Source of the DNA: CAZMRF01 sp964568735
Lineage (GTDB): Bacteria; Acidobacteriota; Polarisedimenticolia; JACPZX01
Length of the DNA: 59,197 nucleotides
Assembly: GCA_964568735.1 (NCBI GenBank)
Contig: CAZMRF010000028.1
Span: 1-59,197, forward strand
Direction of reading: 5' to 3'
A model generated the notes under the pieces. The model did no database searches. It was not told where the DNA came from and worked only from the letters and a program-made list of their open reading frames with translations. The translations under genes were made by a program, and so were the position numbers. Shown here piece by piece: positions 9,180-16,854 of the stretch. Numbering within the stretch: the stretch's first letter is position 1; every line of letters starts with the position of its first letter.

Positions 9180-11402
9180 TCAGAGCATGATGATCAGTGT
9201 CTTCAGATTGCTGGCGTAGTTCACCAGCAGATCCGCGACGGGATCGCTGAGCTGGATCTGGCGAAGGCCCTCCACCTGCAAGATGAAGGCGTCGAGCCTG
9301 AGCACGGCCAGATCCTCTCTCCTGTTTGCGAGAGCCGTCGCGATGGACGTCAGCTTGGCCAGGAGGCCGTTGACGTAGGTGGGAGGCGTCGGGAGGACCG
9401 AGACGATGGCCCGGAGCCCCGCGAGGGTGTCCGTGCACCCGTCGCCGTCCGCGTCGAGGCCGAGATCCGGCGCGGTGACGGGACAGAGATCCGAGGCGTT
9501 CGGAACGCCGTCACCGTCGACGTCGTCGTCGCAGACATCCCCGAGGCCGTCTCCGTCGAGATCTTCCTGGCCGGGGTTTGGGACCACCGGGCAGTTGTCG
9601 TCGACATCCGCCACGCCGTCCCCGTCAACGTCGGGATCGCAGACATCCCCGATGCCGTCTCCGTCGAGATCCTCCTGGCCGGGGTTCGCGGCCGCCGGGC
9701 AGTTGTCGACGCCATTCGCCAGGCCGTCCCCGTCAATGTCGTCATCGCAGACATCCCCCAGGCCGTCTCCGTCGAGATCCTCCTGGCCGGAGTTCGAGAC
9801 CACCGGGCAGTTGTCGTCGACATCCGCCACGTCGTCCCCGTCATCGTCGTCGTCACAGACGTCTCCCTGGCCGTCTCCGTCGAGATCCGCCTGGCCGGGA
9901 TTCGCGACCGTCGGGCAGTTGTCGACGCTATCGGAGAGGCCGTCCAGGTCCGCATCCGCGAACCAGCCGACGTCCCGCATCAGGGCCAGCGTGAGGTCCA
10001 CGCCGGAGACCTGGTGCGTGAGATCGGAGTTGATCGCCGGCTCCATGAGCTGGTTCGGGAAGGCGATCGTGTCCCAGTGGGAAATCGTGGATCCGCTCTG
10101 CACCGGGTTCGGCGTGTAGAGAAGGGCGCGGCCTGCCGCGTCGGCTCCCGCGAGAACCGAGAGGTCGACGAGCAGGGAGGCGCTCACGCCGCCCGCGAGC
10201 TGAGCCTTGATCAAGTTCCCGTCCGGCAGGGTTATCCGCACCGCCGGAATCGTGATGTTCGGATCAACGCCTCCGAGAGCGGCAGGCGGAGCCCCTGCCG
10301 CGTTGTCCGCCACGATGACGGCGATGGCGCCGGCGTTCTGGGCATTCAAGGCCTTGACGACGAACGTGCAGGTCCCCCGGTCCACGAGGGCGATGTTCCC
10401 GGCGACGGCTGCGGCGTTGGTCATGGGAGAGCAGGCATCAAAGGTGGTCGGCCCGGCGGCGTTCGCCGTGTCGAGGGCCTGCACCACGCTGCCCGTGACT
10501 CCGCTGCTGTTGAGAGGCGGGCCGAACTGGGCCGCACCGACGGCGTAGATCCCGGCGATGGAGGAGGGAGAGTTCACCCTCAGGAGCGGCGTTCCCGGCG
10601 CGAGAGCAGCCGGCGCCCCCTGGGTGACGTGGTTCCCAATCCAGACGACGCGCCGGGAGTTGATCGCCGAGGCGACCCGCTGGGCGTTGGTCATGTTGTT
10701 CCAGGTGAGGCCCGAGTTCAGGTCGAGCAGGTTGCGGCCGTAGACGTCCGTGAGGCCCTGGATCTGCGAACCGTTCGTCACGCTGGCGAACTGAGAGAAG
10801 CCCAGGCCGTGCGCGAACTCGTGGAGCAGCACGGCGATGAGATCGATGTTCGCGCCGTGATTGTTGTCCAGTCCGAGATACCAGCCGATCCCCCCCAGGC
10901 AGGCGGGGTTGCCGTTGAGGTTCGAGTTGAACTGCGCCGACATGTCGTGGAAGCCGGGATTCAGCTCCGCTCCGGCTCGCTTGTCGGCCAGGGCCCCGTG
11001 GTACCAGGTGTTCGGGAACTCGGATCCCGGGAAGGGCGGCGTCCCGGGGAAGTTCGCGAAGATGAACGAGGCGCCCGCGCTGCCGAGGACCGCCGTCGTG
11101 GCGGTGCAGGTGAGCGGGTTGAATTGCGACCTGATGACGATCGTGACGCTGCTGTCGAGAGCGGCGCCCCAGAGGTTGGCGGCTTCCTGGAAGGCGATCA
11201 GGCGCTGCTGGCCGACGGTCGTGCCGCTGTTCCCGCCGACCGGTGTCGCGGGCGTGGGATCGTTGAAACCTTCGTTCGCCCCGTCGAAGTTGATGATCGA
11301 GATCGTGGCGTTCGCCTGCGCCGGAGCGGCGGTTGCGACGAGCATGACAAGCCCGGCGAGAGCCGTCAGGGCAGTTTTCGAGATGGCGTGAAGACGGCGC
11401 AT
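9180..11402 (-). CDS. Secreted HExxH metalloprotease-like protein with PA domain and thrombospondin type 3 repeats
   Basis: A 740-residue exported protein. The start at 11402 has GGAGGAG 6 bases upstream and gives a signal peptide ending near AQANA (residue about 32). A zinc-type motif H194-E-F-A-H198-G-L-G201 lies in AVLLHEFAHGLGFSQ. The position of the third metzincin ligand (HExxHxxGxxH/D) is Q204, so activity is uncertain. Residues about 285-440 form a PA-like domain (VDRGTCTFVVKALNAQNAGA). Residues about 570-690 are five Asp-rich thrombospondin type 3 calcium-binding repeats (DNCPVVPNPGQEDLDGDGLG type). A helical tail of about 80 residues follows. It is the second gene of an operon, its start 2 bases after the stop of the small secreted gene upstream. 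Confidence 0.85.
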   Translation of the reverse strand: MRRLHAISKTALTALAGLVMLVATAAPAQANATISIINFDGANEGFNDPTPATPVGGNSGTTVGQQRLIAFQEAANLWGAALDSSVTIVIRSQFNPLTCTATTAVLGSAGASFIFANFPGTPPFPGSEFPNTWYHGALADKRAGAELNPGFHDMSAQFNSNLNGNPACLGGIGWYLGLDNNHGANIDLIAVLLHEFAHGLGFSQFASVTNGSQIQGLTDVYGRNLLDLNSGLTWNNMTNAQRVASAINSRRVVWIGNHVTQGAPAALAPGTPLLRVNSPSSIAGIYAVGAAQFGPPLNSSGVTGSVVQALDTANAAGPTTFDACSPMTNAAAVAGNIALVDRGTCTFVVKALNAQNAGAIAVIVADNAAGAPPAALGGVDPNITIPAVRITLPDGNLIKAQLAGGVSASLLVDLSVLAGADAAGRALLYTPNPVQSGSTISHWDTIAFPNQLMEPAINSDLTHQVSGVDLTLALMRDVGWFADADLDGLSDSVDNCPTVANPGQADLDGDGQGDVCDDDDDGDDVADVDDNCPVVSNSGQEDLDGDGLGDVCDDDIDGDGLANGVDNCPAAANPGQEDLDGDGIGDVCDPDVDGDGVADVDDNCPVVPNPGQEDLDGDGLGDVCDDDVDGDGVPNASDLCPVTAPDLGLDADGDGCTDTLAGLRAIVSVLPTPPTYVNGLLAKLTSIATALANRREDLAVLRLDAFILQVEGLRQIQLSDPVADLLVNYASNLKTLIIML

Positions 11403-11404
11403 GG

Positions 11405-11893
11405 TTACTTCTCCTCCAGCGGCTGCGGCACGGGAGCCGGAGGGAGGCTGACAGGGGCGCGAAGCCCCTTCAGGAATGCGTCGAGGGAGGAATGATCGTT
11501 GACGCAGGCCATTCTGATCTGGCCCCCCACAATCGACGCGACGGCAATCTCCTGGAAGCGATCCTGGAGATCCACCATCATCGTTCCGTCGCCCAGCTCC
11601 ACGACTTCGAGACCCTCGGACGACTGGCTCAGCATCTCCTCGAGCGCCTCGGAGAGCCGCATGGATTCCTCCGCGGTCGGCTGCCGAAGCTGTCCCGTGA
11701 CGGGATCGACGACGGCCTGCAGGCCGCTCACGTTGCGCTGGGCCACGGCACGGGGGGCCTTCGTGCGCGGCGCCTCCCGGCTCTCCTTCCGGCTCGGGCC
11801 GGCCGCGGCCGTCTGGGCCTCGGAGACCGGGACGGCCGCCAGGGCGACCAGGACCACGGCGGCAAGAGCGGCGGCGATTCGTTTCTTCGACAT
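11405..11893 (-). CDS. Small secreted protein of unknown function
   Basis: About 162 residues from the ATG at 11893 (AGGA 5 bases upstream); an alternative ATG lies at 11914. It begins MSKKRIAAALAAVVLVALAA and has a clear signal peptide ending at SEAQ. The mature part is a basic Ala/Arg-rich stretch. It is followed by a segment with LQAVVDPVTGQLRQPTAEES and a region with VVELGDGTMMVDLQDRFQ, and it ends in a Pro-rich tail. I do not recognise a family. It is directly upstream of, and separated by 2 bases from, the HExxH protein, whose ribosome site lies inside this gene. A role as partner, propeptide-like inhibitor or chaperone of that protein is only a suggestion from position. Confidence 0.75.
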   Translation of the reverse strand: MSKKRIAAALAAVVLVALAAVPVSEAQTAAAGPSRKESREAPRTKAPRAVAQRNVSGLQAVVDPVTGQLRQPTAEESMRLSEALEEMLSQSSEGLEVVELGDGTMMVDLQDRFQEIAVASIVGGQIRMACVNDHSSLDAFLKGLRAPVSLPPAPVPQPLEEK

Positions 11894-12165
11894 GGGTGTC
11901 CTGTTCATGTTCATGCGGGGAACCCCTCCCTGAGGGGAGCCACGGGTCCGGACGCCTTGGAGGTGGGGCCGCAGTGACCTCGCCCCCCGCGTCACCCTCG
12001 GTCATGGCTCCGTCGAACGGGTGCGGGCGCGATGCTACCACCGTGTGCGTGGTGGCTCACCGGAATTCTTCGATCGAGAGCGGTCGCGGACGTCGCGAAC
12101 AACCGCGCACATAAGCGGCTGCATGCTATCTCCGCATCCTCACCGGAGAGACGTGACGGAGGCAC

Positions 12166-12271
12166 GGGACGGAGGGTCGCCCTGCGCTCCTACTTCCGCC
12201 GTAGTCACATCGATACCAGGTGGGTCATCGCGACCGGCTCCAGACGTACGCTCCGGGCGACCCTCCGTCCC
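12166..12271. repeat. 16-base perfect inverted repeat with 74-base loop
   Basis: GGGACGGAGGGTCGCC at 12166-12181 is the exact reverse complement of 12256-12271. Pairing extends partly on both sides. The loop contains most of dispersed repeat copy 1. Confidence 0.85.
12179..12262 (+). repeat. Dispersed intergenic repeat, copy 1
   Basis: It starts with GCCCTGCGCTCC and, exactly 60 bases after its first base, has TCCAGACGTACGCTCCGGGC. Copy 2 at 19357 has the same two blocks at the same distance; copy 3 at 16673 has only the second block. The core can form a short hairpin (CCGGA...TCCGG type). Confidence 0.65.
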
Positions 12272-12302
12272 GCGCTCTTGCCGTCGTGTGAACGATCCGC
12301 CT

Positions 12303-14513
12303 TCAGGGGCAGGCGGTGTTGACGTGGGGATCCCCCGCGGAGTCGGTCCCGAAGGAGCCAATCCCGCAGGTGTTGCGTCCCCGGACGAGGTAGTACCAGG
12401 CCTCTCCCGGCGGCGGAGTGACGGGATCGACCAGACCGGGGCCGGAGGCTCCCGACGCGAGGCAGGCCGCTCCCGCGACGCCGCCATCGGCGCGGAGCGC
12501 ACCGGTTCCGCCCCGAATGAGGTCGTAGACGACGCCGCTCCCTGCCTGACCTGCCAGGCTCGTCCACTCGAGGGAGGATGACGTGAGATCAAGGGCGAAA
12601 ACCTCGGCGGGCGACGCGATGGCCGATCCGTCTTGGGGCGCGCAGTCGGCCCCGTTCAGGACGCCATCCCCGTCACGATCGGGATCGCAGAGGTCGCCAA
12701 GGCCGTCCAGATCGAGATCGGACTGCTGCGGATTCCCGATCGAGACGCAGTTGTCGGCAGCGTCGTAGACGCCGTCACCGTCGCCGTCGGGCAGGGTCAC
12801 CTGACTCTGGTCGTCCAGCACCCAGTTTGCGGGATCGAGCGTCACGGAGGTGGGCTCGAGCGAGGAGTCCACGACGAAGTCGACGGCGCCGGCGTCGCTC
12901 CAGAGCGTCGCCGTCGCGGGTGCTCCCGTCGTCTGGATCGCGACATCGAGTGGCATCCTGAAAGGGGGACTGCCCTGCACCTGATCGATCCGGATGTGAA
13001 CCCGCCAGGATCCGCCGAGGTCGGCCGCGGTCCAGCCCCACTGGTAGAGGGGGTTCCCCGAGCCGTAAACCCACCTGTCGAAGAACCAAGCGAGGCTCTG
13101 GCCGTATCCTGCCTCCGCGGCCGCCTGGAAGAGCGGCGTAGAGGTCCGCCCGTACTGGTTCTGGGCCTGATAGTCGAGGAGAAGCTCGAAGAAGCCCGTG
13201 TCTCCCATGACGTGTCGGAGCATGTGGAGGACCCAGGCGCCCTTGTCATAAACGGTCCTGCCAAAGGTGTTGATATTGCCGTAGACGGGGCCGTTGAATG
13301 GGCCCGTGTCCAGACTGGCCATGTAGGCATGAAGCGACGCCGGGCCGCCCAGGGCCTCGAACCAGAGCGCCTCCGAGTAGGTCGCGAAGCCTTCGTGGGT
13401 CCAGGTGTCGGCCCAGTCCACCAGAGTCAGCGAGTCGCCCCACCATTCGTGGGAGAGCTCGTGGGCATTCACCCAGTCGTAGGTGTGATCCCCGGTCAGG
13501 AGCACGGCGCCGTAGGAGGTGGCGGTCTGGTGCTCCATCCCCCCGCTAAATCCCACGGCGGCCATGCCGTACTTCTCCGCCAGGAAGGGATAGTCGCCGA
13601 AGAGCCCCTCGTAGACGTCCATGATCTGCGGGGTCACGGAGAGATCGACCTGGGCCTCCGCCAGGTCCTCGGGGTAAACCCAGTACCGGATCTCCATGGG
13701 AGGGCCGCCCGCGCGGGGCGTGTAGGCATCGGCCCACGTCGAGTAGTTGGTGCAGGCAATCGAGATCAGGTAGGGCGCGATGGGGTAGGTCGTCCGCCAG
13801 CGGTACTCGACCTTGTTTCCCGCGACGGGGACCTGGCTCAGGAGCGTGCCGTTCGAAACGGCGACCAGCCCCGAGCTCACCGTGAAGATCATGTCGGCGG
13901 AGGCCTTGTCGGCCGGGTCGTCCACCGAGGGCCACCAGGTGGGGCCGTAGGTCGGCTCGCTGAGCGACCAGAAGAGGTCCTTGCCCGCACGCGTCGTCCA
14001 GGTGAAGGAGCCGAAGCCGTCGGAGAGGGGGGAGCCGCTGTAGGCCACCCTCACCGCGAGCACCTCGCCGGCGGCGTAGGGGCGATCGAGGGCGATGACG
14101 AGGCGGTTCCCGGAGTGGGTGAATCCGAGCGCCACCCCCGCCGCCGTGATCGACGAGACGCTCATGTTGTCGTAGAGGTCGAGGACGAGGCTCGTCAGGC
14201 CGGCCGTGAGCACTTCGAACTGCCCGGTGACCTCGCCGGAGATCGTGCGTGAAGCGGCGTTGAATTCGAGATCCAGGAGGTAGTGCAGCGCATCGACGCC
14301 GGGGAAGACACTCTCGATGGCCCGGCCGCCGCCGTCAGGGCCCCTTCCGGCCCTGCCGGTCCTCTTCATCCTCAGCGTGCGGAGATCCCGCTCGTGCTTG
14401 AGGACCCTTTCACGCTCCTGGGGCGTCGGGATCCTGGGAGGCTCCTCTCCAGCCTCAGCCGGCAGTGAGATCGTGACGAGGAGAAGCGGCGCCACCAGGA
14501 ATCGGGCCATCAT
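12303..14513 (-). CDS. Secreted M1-family aminopeptidase with thrombospondin type 3 repeats
   Basis: A 736-residue exported zinc peptidase. The start at 14513 has GGAAGGA upstream; the signal peptide ends near AEAG (residue 22). The zinc site is H351-E352-L-S-H355-EWWG with the third ligand E374 in THEGFATY, the exact HExxH-x18-E spacing of M1. The exopeptidase motif GAMEN appears as G-G-M-E-H (residues 324-328), a variant that may alter N-terminus recognition. Residues about 590-640 are Asp-rich calcium-binding repeats (DGDGDGVYDAADNC). The last 95 residues are a beta-type module ending in CP, similar to the end of the S53 peptidase at 58984. The gene is last in a run with adenosine deaminase upstream, 29 bases away. 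Confidence 0.9.
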   Translation of the reverse strand: MMARFLVAPLLLVTISLPAEAGEEPPRIPTPQERERVLKHERDLRTLRMKRTGRAGRGPDGGGRAIESVFPGVDALHYLLDLEFNAASRTISGEVTGQFEVLTAGLTSLVLDLYDNMSVSSITAAGVALGFTHSGNRLVIALDRPYAAGEVLAVRVAYSGSPLSDGFGSFTWTTRAGKDLFWSLSEPTYGPTWWPSVDDPADKASADMIFTVSSGLVAVSNGTLLSQVPVAGNKVEYRWRTTYPIAPYLISIACTNYSTWADAYTPRAGGPPMEIRYWVYPEDLAEAQVDLSVTPQIMDVYEGLFGDYPFLAEKYGMAAVGFSGGMEHQTATSYGAVLLTGDHTYDWVNAHELSHEWWGDSLTLVDWADTWTHEGFATYSEALWFEALGGPASLHAYMASLDTGPFNGPVYGNINTFGRTVYDKGAWVLHMLRHVMGDTGFFELLLDYQAQNQYGRTSTPLFQAAAEAGYGQSLAWFFDRWVYGSGNPLYQWGWTAADLGGSWRVHIRIDQVQGSPPFRMPLDVAIQTTGAPATATLWSDAGAVDFVVDSSLEPTSVTLDPANWVLDDQSQVTLPDGDGDGVYDAADNCVSIGNPQQSDLDLDGLGDLCDPDRDGDGVLNGADCAPQDGSAIASPAEVFALDLTSSSLEWTSLAGQAGSGVVYDLIRGGTGALRADGGVAGAACLASGASGPGLVDPVTPPPGEAWYYLVRGRNTCGIGSFGTDSAGDPHVNTACP

Positions 14514-14542
14514 GTCGGGTCCTTCCGCCGCACAAAGTGCCC

Positions 14543-15571
14543 TCAGAGTGTCGGTGTGCCGCCAGGATCCGGATCCGCGTGGATGAAGCAGCGGGTTGCG
14601 GCTTCCCGGTGGATCCGCGAGAGATCGGCGGGCGAGAGATCGCCGTCCAGGAGAAGGTTCTCCTTCGTCTGGTTGGTGTTCGAGACCGTGGTGTTGTCGG
14701 TGCAGATCGCGACGGGGACTCCGGCCTCGAGGAAGGCGAGGATCGGATGCTTCTCCTCCCGCGAGGTGGCGCCGGTCTGGTAGTTGGACGTGAGGCAGCA
14801 CTCTACGAGGATCTGGTCCCGGGCAAGCCGTCGAAGGAGCTCCTGGTCCTTCGCCGCGGAGCAGGCATGGCCGAGGCGCGCCACCCCGAGCCGGTCGACG
14901 GCCTGCCACACCATCTCGGCCTTCTCGTCCTCGCCGGCATGAGCCGTCAGGCCCAGCCCGCCCTTGCGAGCGATCTCGTAGGCCCCTTCGAACAGGTAGG
15001 GTGGGTTGCCCCGCTCGGCGCCCGCGATGTCGAAGCCCACGACGCCGCTGTGCTTGTGGAACTGCTGGGCCTCGGCGATCGCCTGGCGCGCGAGGATCCT
15101 GGCGATGTGAGGGCCGTGGTGGCGCATGGCGATGATGATCAGCCCGACGCGGATCTCGCGCCCCTCGCTCGCGCGGTTCAGGCCCGTCAGGACGGACCGC
15201 ACGGCCTGCCTCAGCGTGAGGCCCGCGTAGGTGTGGATGATGGGCGAGTAGCGCAGCTCCAGCACCTTCACGTTGTGAGAAACGGCCTCATCCACGATGG
15301 CCTGGGTCACCTCCACGATGTTCTCGTAGAACTGCGTGATCCAGAGCGGGTAGTGGAACTTGTCGAGGTACTTGAGAAGGGTCCCTTCCTCCTCGGGCTG
15401 GAGCACGAGCTGGTGCTCCATCTCCTCGATGGTGGCGACGGGGTTCAGGCCGTGCTGCACCATGAGCCGCCAGATCACGGAGACCGGGATGGAACCGTCG
15501 ACGTGCTGATGGAGCTCGGTCTTGGAGATCGCCTCGATGGCGGCGCGCCGGTTCAGCGAGGGAGCCGTCAT
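14543..15571 (-). CDS. add: Adenosine deaminase
   Basis: Deaminates adenosine to inosine (purine salvage), cytosolic, zinc dependent. The 342-residue protein has the metal-binding HxH in ELHQHVDGS near the N-terminus, GFDIAGAE in mid-protein, the TAHAGE catalytic glutamate segment, LGHA, and CTDN with the last metal-ligand aspartate near residue 295. These match the family in order and spacing. A close relative (adenine or other nucleoside deaminase) cannot be excluded. It starts 14 bases after the stop of the DUF1684 lipoprotein gene, so the two are probably co-transcribed, with the M1 peptidase following. Confidence 0.93.
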   Translation of the reverse strand: MTAPSLNRRAAIEAISKTELHQHVDGSIPVSVIWRLMVQHGLNPVATIEEMEHQLVLQPEEEGTLLKYLDKFHYPLWITQFYENIVEVTQAIVDEAVSHNVKVLELRYSPIIHTYAGLTLRQAVRSVLTGLNRASEGREIRVGLIIIAMRHHGPHIARILARQAIAEAQQFHKHSGVVGFDIAGAERGNPPYLFEGAYEIARKGGLGLTAHAGEDEKAEMVWQAVDRLGVARLGHACSAAKDQELLRRLARDQILVECCLTSNYQTGATSREEKHPILAFLEAGVPVAICTDNTTVSNTNQTKENLLLDGDLSPADLSRIHREAATRCFIHADPDPGGTPTL

Positions 15572-15584
15572 GCCCGGGAGGCCT

Positions 15585-16616
15585 CTAGTGCGCCGGGTAG
15601 GTCATCTCGCCGGCCCGGATCGCGACGGTCAGCCTGTTCTCCTCGGGCGGCAGCGGGCAGTTGAAATGAGGCGAGTAGTTGCAGAGCGGGTTCGTGGCGC
15701 GGTTGAAGTCGATGACGTGCTCCTTCCCCTCGCCGAGAAAATCCACGTCCAGGTATCGGCCGACCTCGTAGGTCTCCTGGCCCGTCGTCGCGTCGCAGAA
15801 GGGAACGAAGAGGCTGTCGCCGGGCGCCAGCGCGGGGGATTCCGCCAGCGCTGCGAGCGACTGGGAGGCTCCATCGACGGTGAACTGGAAGTGCCCCGCG
15901 CGATGAAAGGTCTTGGCCAGACCCCGCGACGTCGCGACGGTCACTTCGTCGGGCCGAGGGTTGGGCACCCACGTCGCCTGGACCTGGTACTTCACGTCCG
16001 CGGGGAACCACCGGAAGCCCCCGAACGCGGTCCTCGCCTCCGCGTCGGGATCATAGGCGATGATGCGGCCGAAGCCCGACTGCGGGGACATCGAGAGGAA
16101 GAAGCGCCCGACGCTGGCCATCTCGTCATCCCCGATGACGCGGGCACTCTCGAGGTCGGCGCCGGGCTGAGTGGGCTCGCCTTCGGGATCGAGCTCGTGG
16201 ATGCGCGGAGGCGCCGATCCCGGGAGGCGATCGATCGTGAAGCCCGCCTTCTCCTCGAACGTGATGGCGGCCATCGCGACCATCGGCTTCCCGGGGTCCC
16301 GCCGGATCCCGGACTCATCGGCCCCGAGGGTGACCTTGACCCCCTCGTTCACGTATTGAGAGTCGACGGCGCTGAAGGGTGACTCCACCGTATCGCGCGC
16401 CCTCGCGTCGCGTTGCCGCTGCCACTCCTGGATCTTCGCGGTCCCATCTGCGCCGCCCGCCGCCGGGTCGACGCCGGCCCGAGAGGCCGCCTCTCCATCT
16501 CCGGGCCCGCGATGATCCGTCGAGGTGCAGCCCGTCAGGGCGCCGAGGGCCAGCGCCACGGGCAGCCAGCCGAGGATGGTGAGGAGGGCGACCGGAGTGA
16601 AGGGCGTGCCTTGCAT
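15585..16616 (-). CDS. DUF1684 lipoprotein
   Basis: A 343-residue predicted lipoprotein: a hydrophobic N-terminus followed by the lipobox LGALTGC. The C-terminal half has the hallmark DUF1684 blocks FVPFCDATTGQETYEVGRYL, IDFNRATNPLCNYSPHFNCP and LPPEENRLTVAIRAGE. Function of the family is unknown. The start at 16616 is preferred because TATGAT ends 7 bases upstream, which suits a leaderless mRNA; an in-frame ATG also exists at 16628. It heads the minus-strand unit with adenosine deaminase. Confidence 0.88.
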   Translation of the reverse strand: MQGTPFTPVALLTILGWLPVALALGALTGCTSTDHRGPGDGEAASRAGVDPAAGGADGTAKIQEWQRQRDARARDTVESPFSAVDSQYVNEGVKVTLGADESGIRRDPGKPMVAMAAITFEEKAGFTIDRLPGSAPPRIHELDPEGEPTQPGADLESARVIGDDEMASVGRFFLSMSPQSGFGRIIAYDPDAEARTAFGGFRWFPADVKYQVQATWVPNPRPDEVTVATSRGLAKTFHRAGHFQFTVDGASQSLAALAESPALAPGDSLFVPFCDATTGQETYEVGRYLDVDFLGEGKEHVIDFNRATNPLCNYSPHFNCPLPPEENRLTVAIRAGEMTYPAH

Positions 16617-16623
16617 GGCTGGG

Positions 16624-16629
16624 ATCATA
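16624..16629 (-). promoter_or_regulatory. -10 element of a probable leaderless transcript (DUF1684 gene)
   Basis: On the minus strand TATGAT is followed by 7 bases and then the ATG at 16616. No Shine-Dalgarno sequence is present. Confidence 0.5.
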
Positions 16630-16672
16630 TGTCGCGAGCAGGGTGTCGAGCCAGAGGGGGCATGGAGTCGCA

Positions 16673-16700
16673 CCGGCCTCCGGACGTCCGCTGCGGGCGA
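16673..16700 (+). repeat. Dispersed intergenic repeat, copy 3 (core only)
   Basis: CCGGCCTCCGGACGTCCGCT followed by GCGGGCGA differs from the core of copy 2 at only two positions. It lies in the 238-base divergent gap between the DUF1684 gene and polB. Confidence 0.6.
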
Positions 16701-16758
16701 GTACCGCGTGCTCGTGACGCCGGGAGCCCCTCGTGAGCCCGAATCGCGGAGTCCCATC

Positions 16759-16764
16759 TAGTAT
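16759..16764 (+). promoter_or_regulatory. Candidate -10 element for polB
   Basis: TAGTAT lies about 90 bases before the polB start. The same hexamer precedes the dehydratase at 8082. Confidence 0.3.
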
Positions 16765-16854
16765 TCTGCCGGGAGCTCTCCCCTTCCCAGCGGCCCGTGC
16801 CACGGCCAGGACACGCTCCCGCCATGCGGGAGAGGATTCCTCCGAGGACGAACG

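Larger units (their letters stand above)
11915..12302. other. Intergenic region with long inverted repeat and dispersed repeat copy 1
   Basis: 388 bases with no convincing gene. It is upstream of the small secreted gene and downstream of the M1 peptidase, both on the minus strand. It holds a perfect 16-base inverted repeat (12166-12181 and 12256-12271) enclosing copy 1 of the dispersed repeat. The long stem could act as a terminator for the M1 transcript. Confidence 0.7.

Noticed and set aside
9379..10119. Ser/Pro-rich plus-strand frame that looks like a repetitive surface protein
   Set aside because: It is the antisense of the thrombospondin type 3 repeats; the minus-strand gene has signal peptide, ribosome site and domains.
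10014..11495. 493-codon plus-strand frame opposite the HExxH protein
   Set aside because: Arg/Val/Gly-rich translation with no motifs; the opposite strand carries the supported gene.
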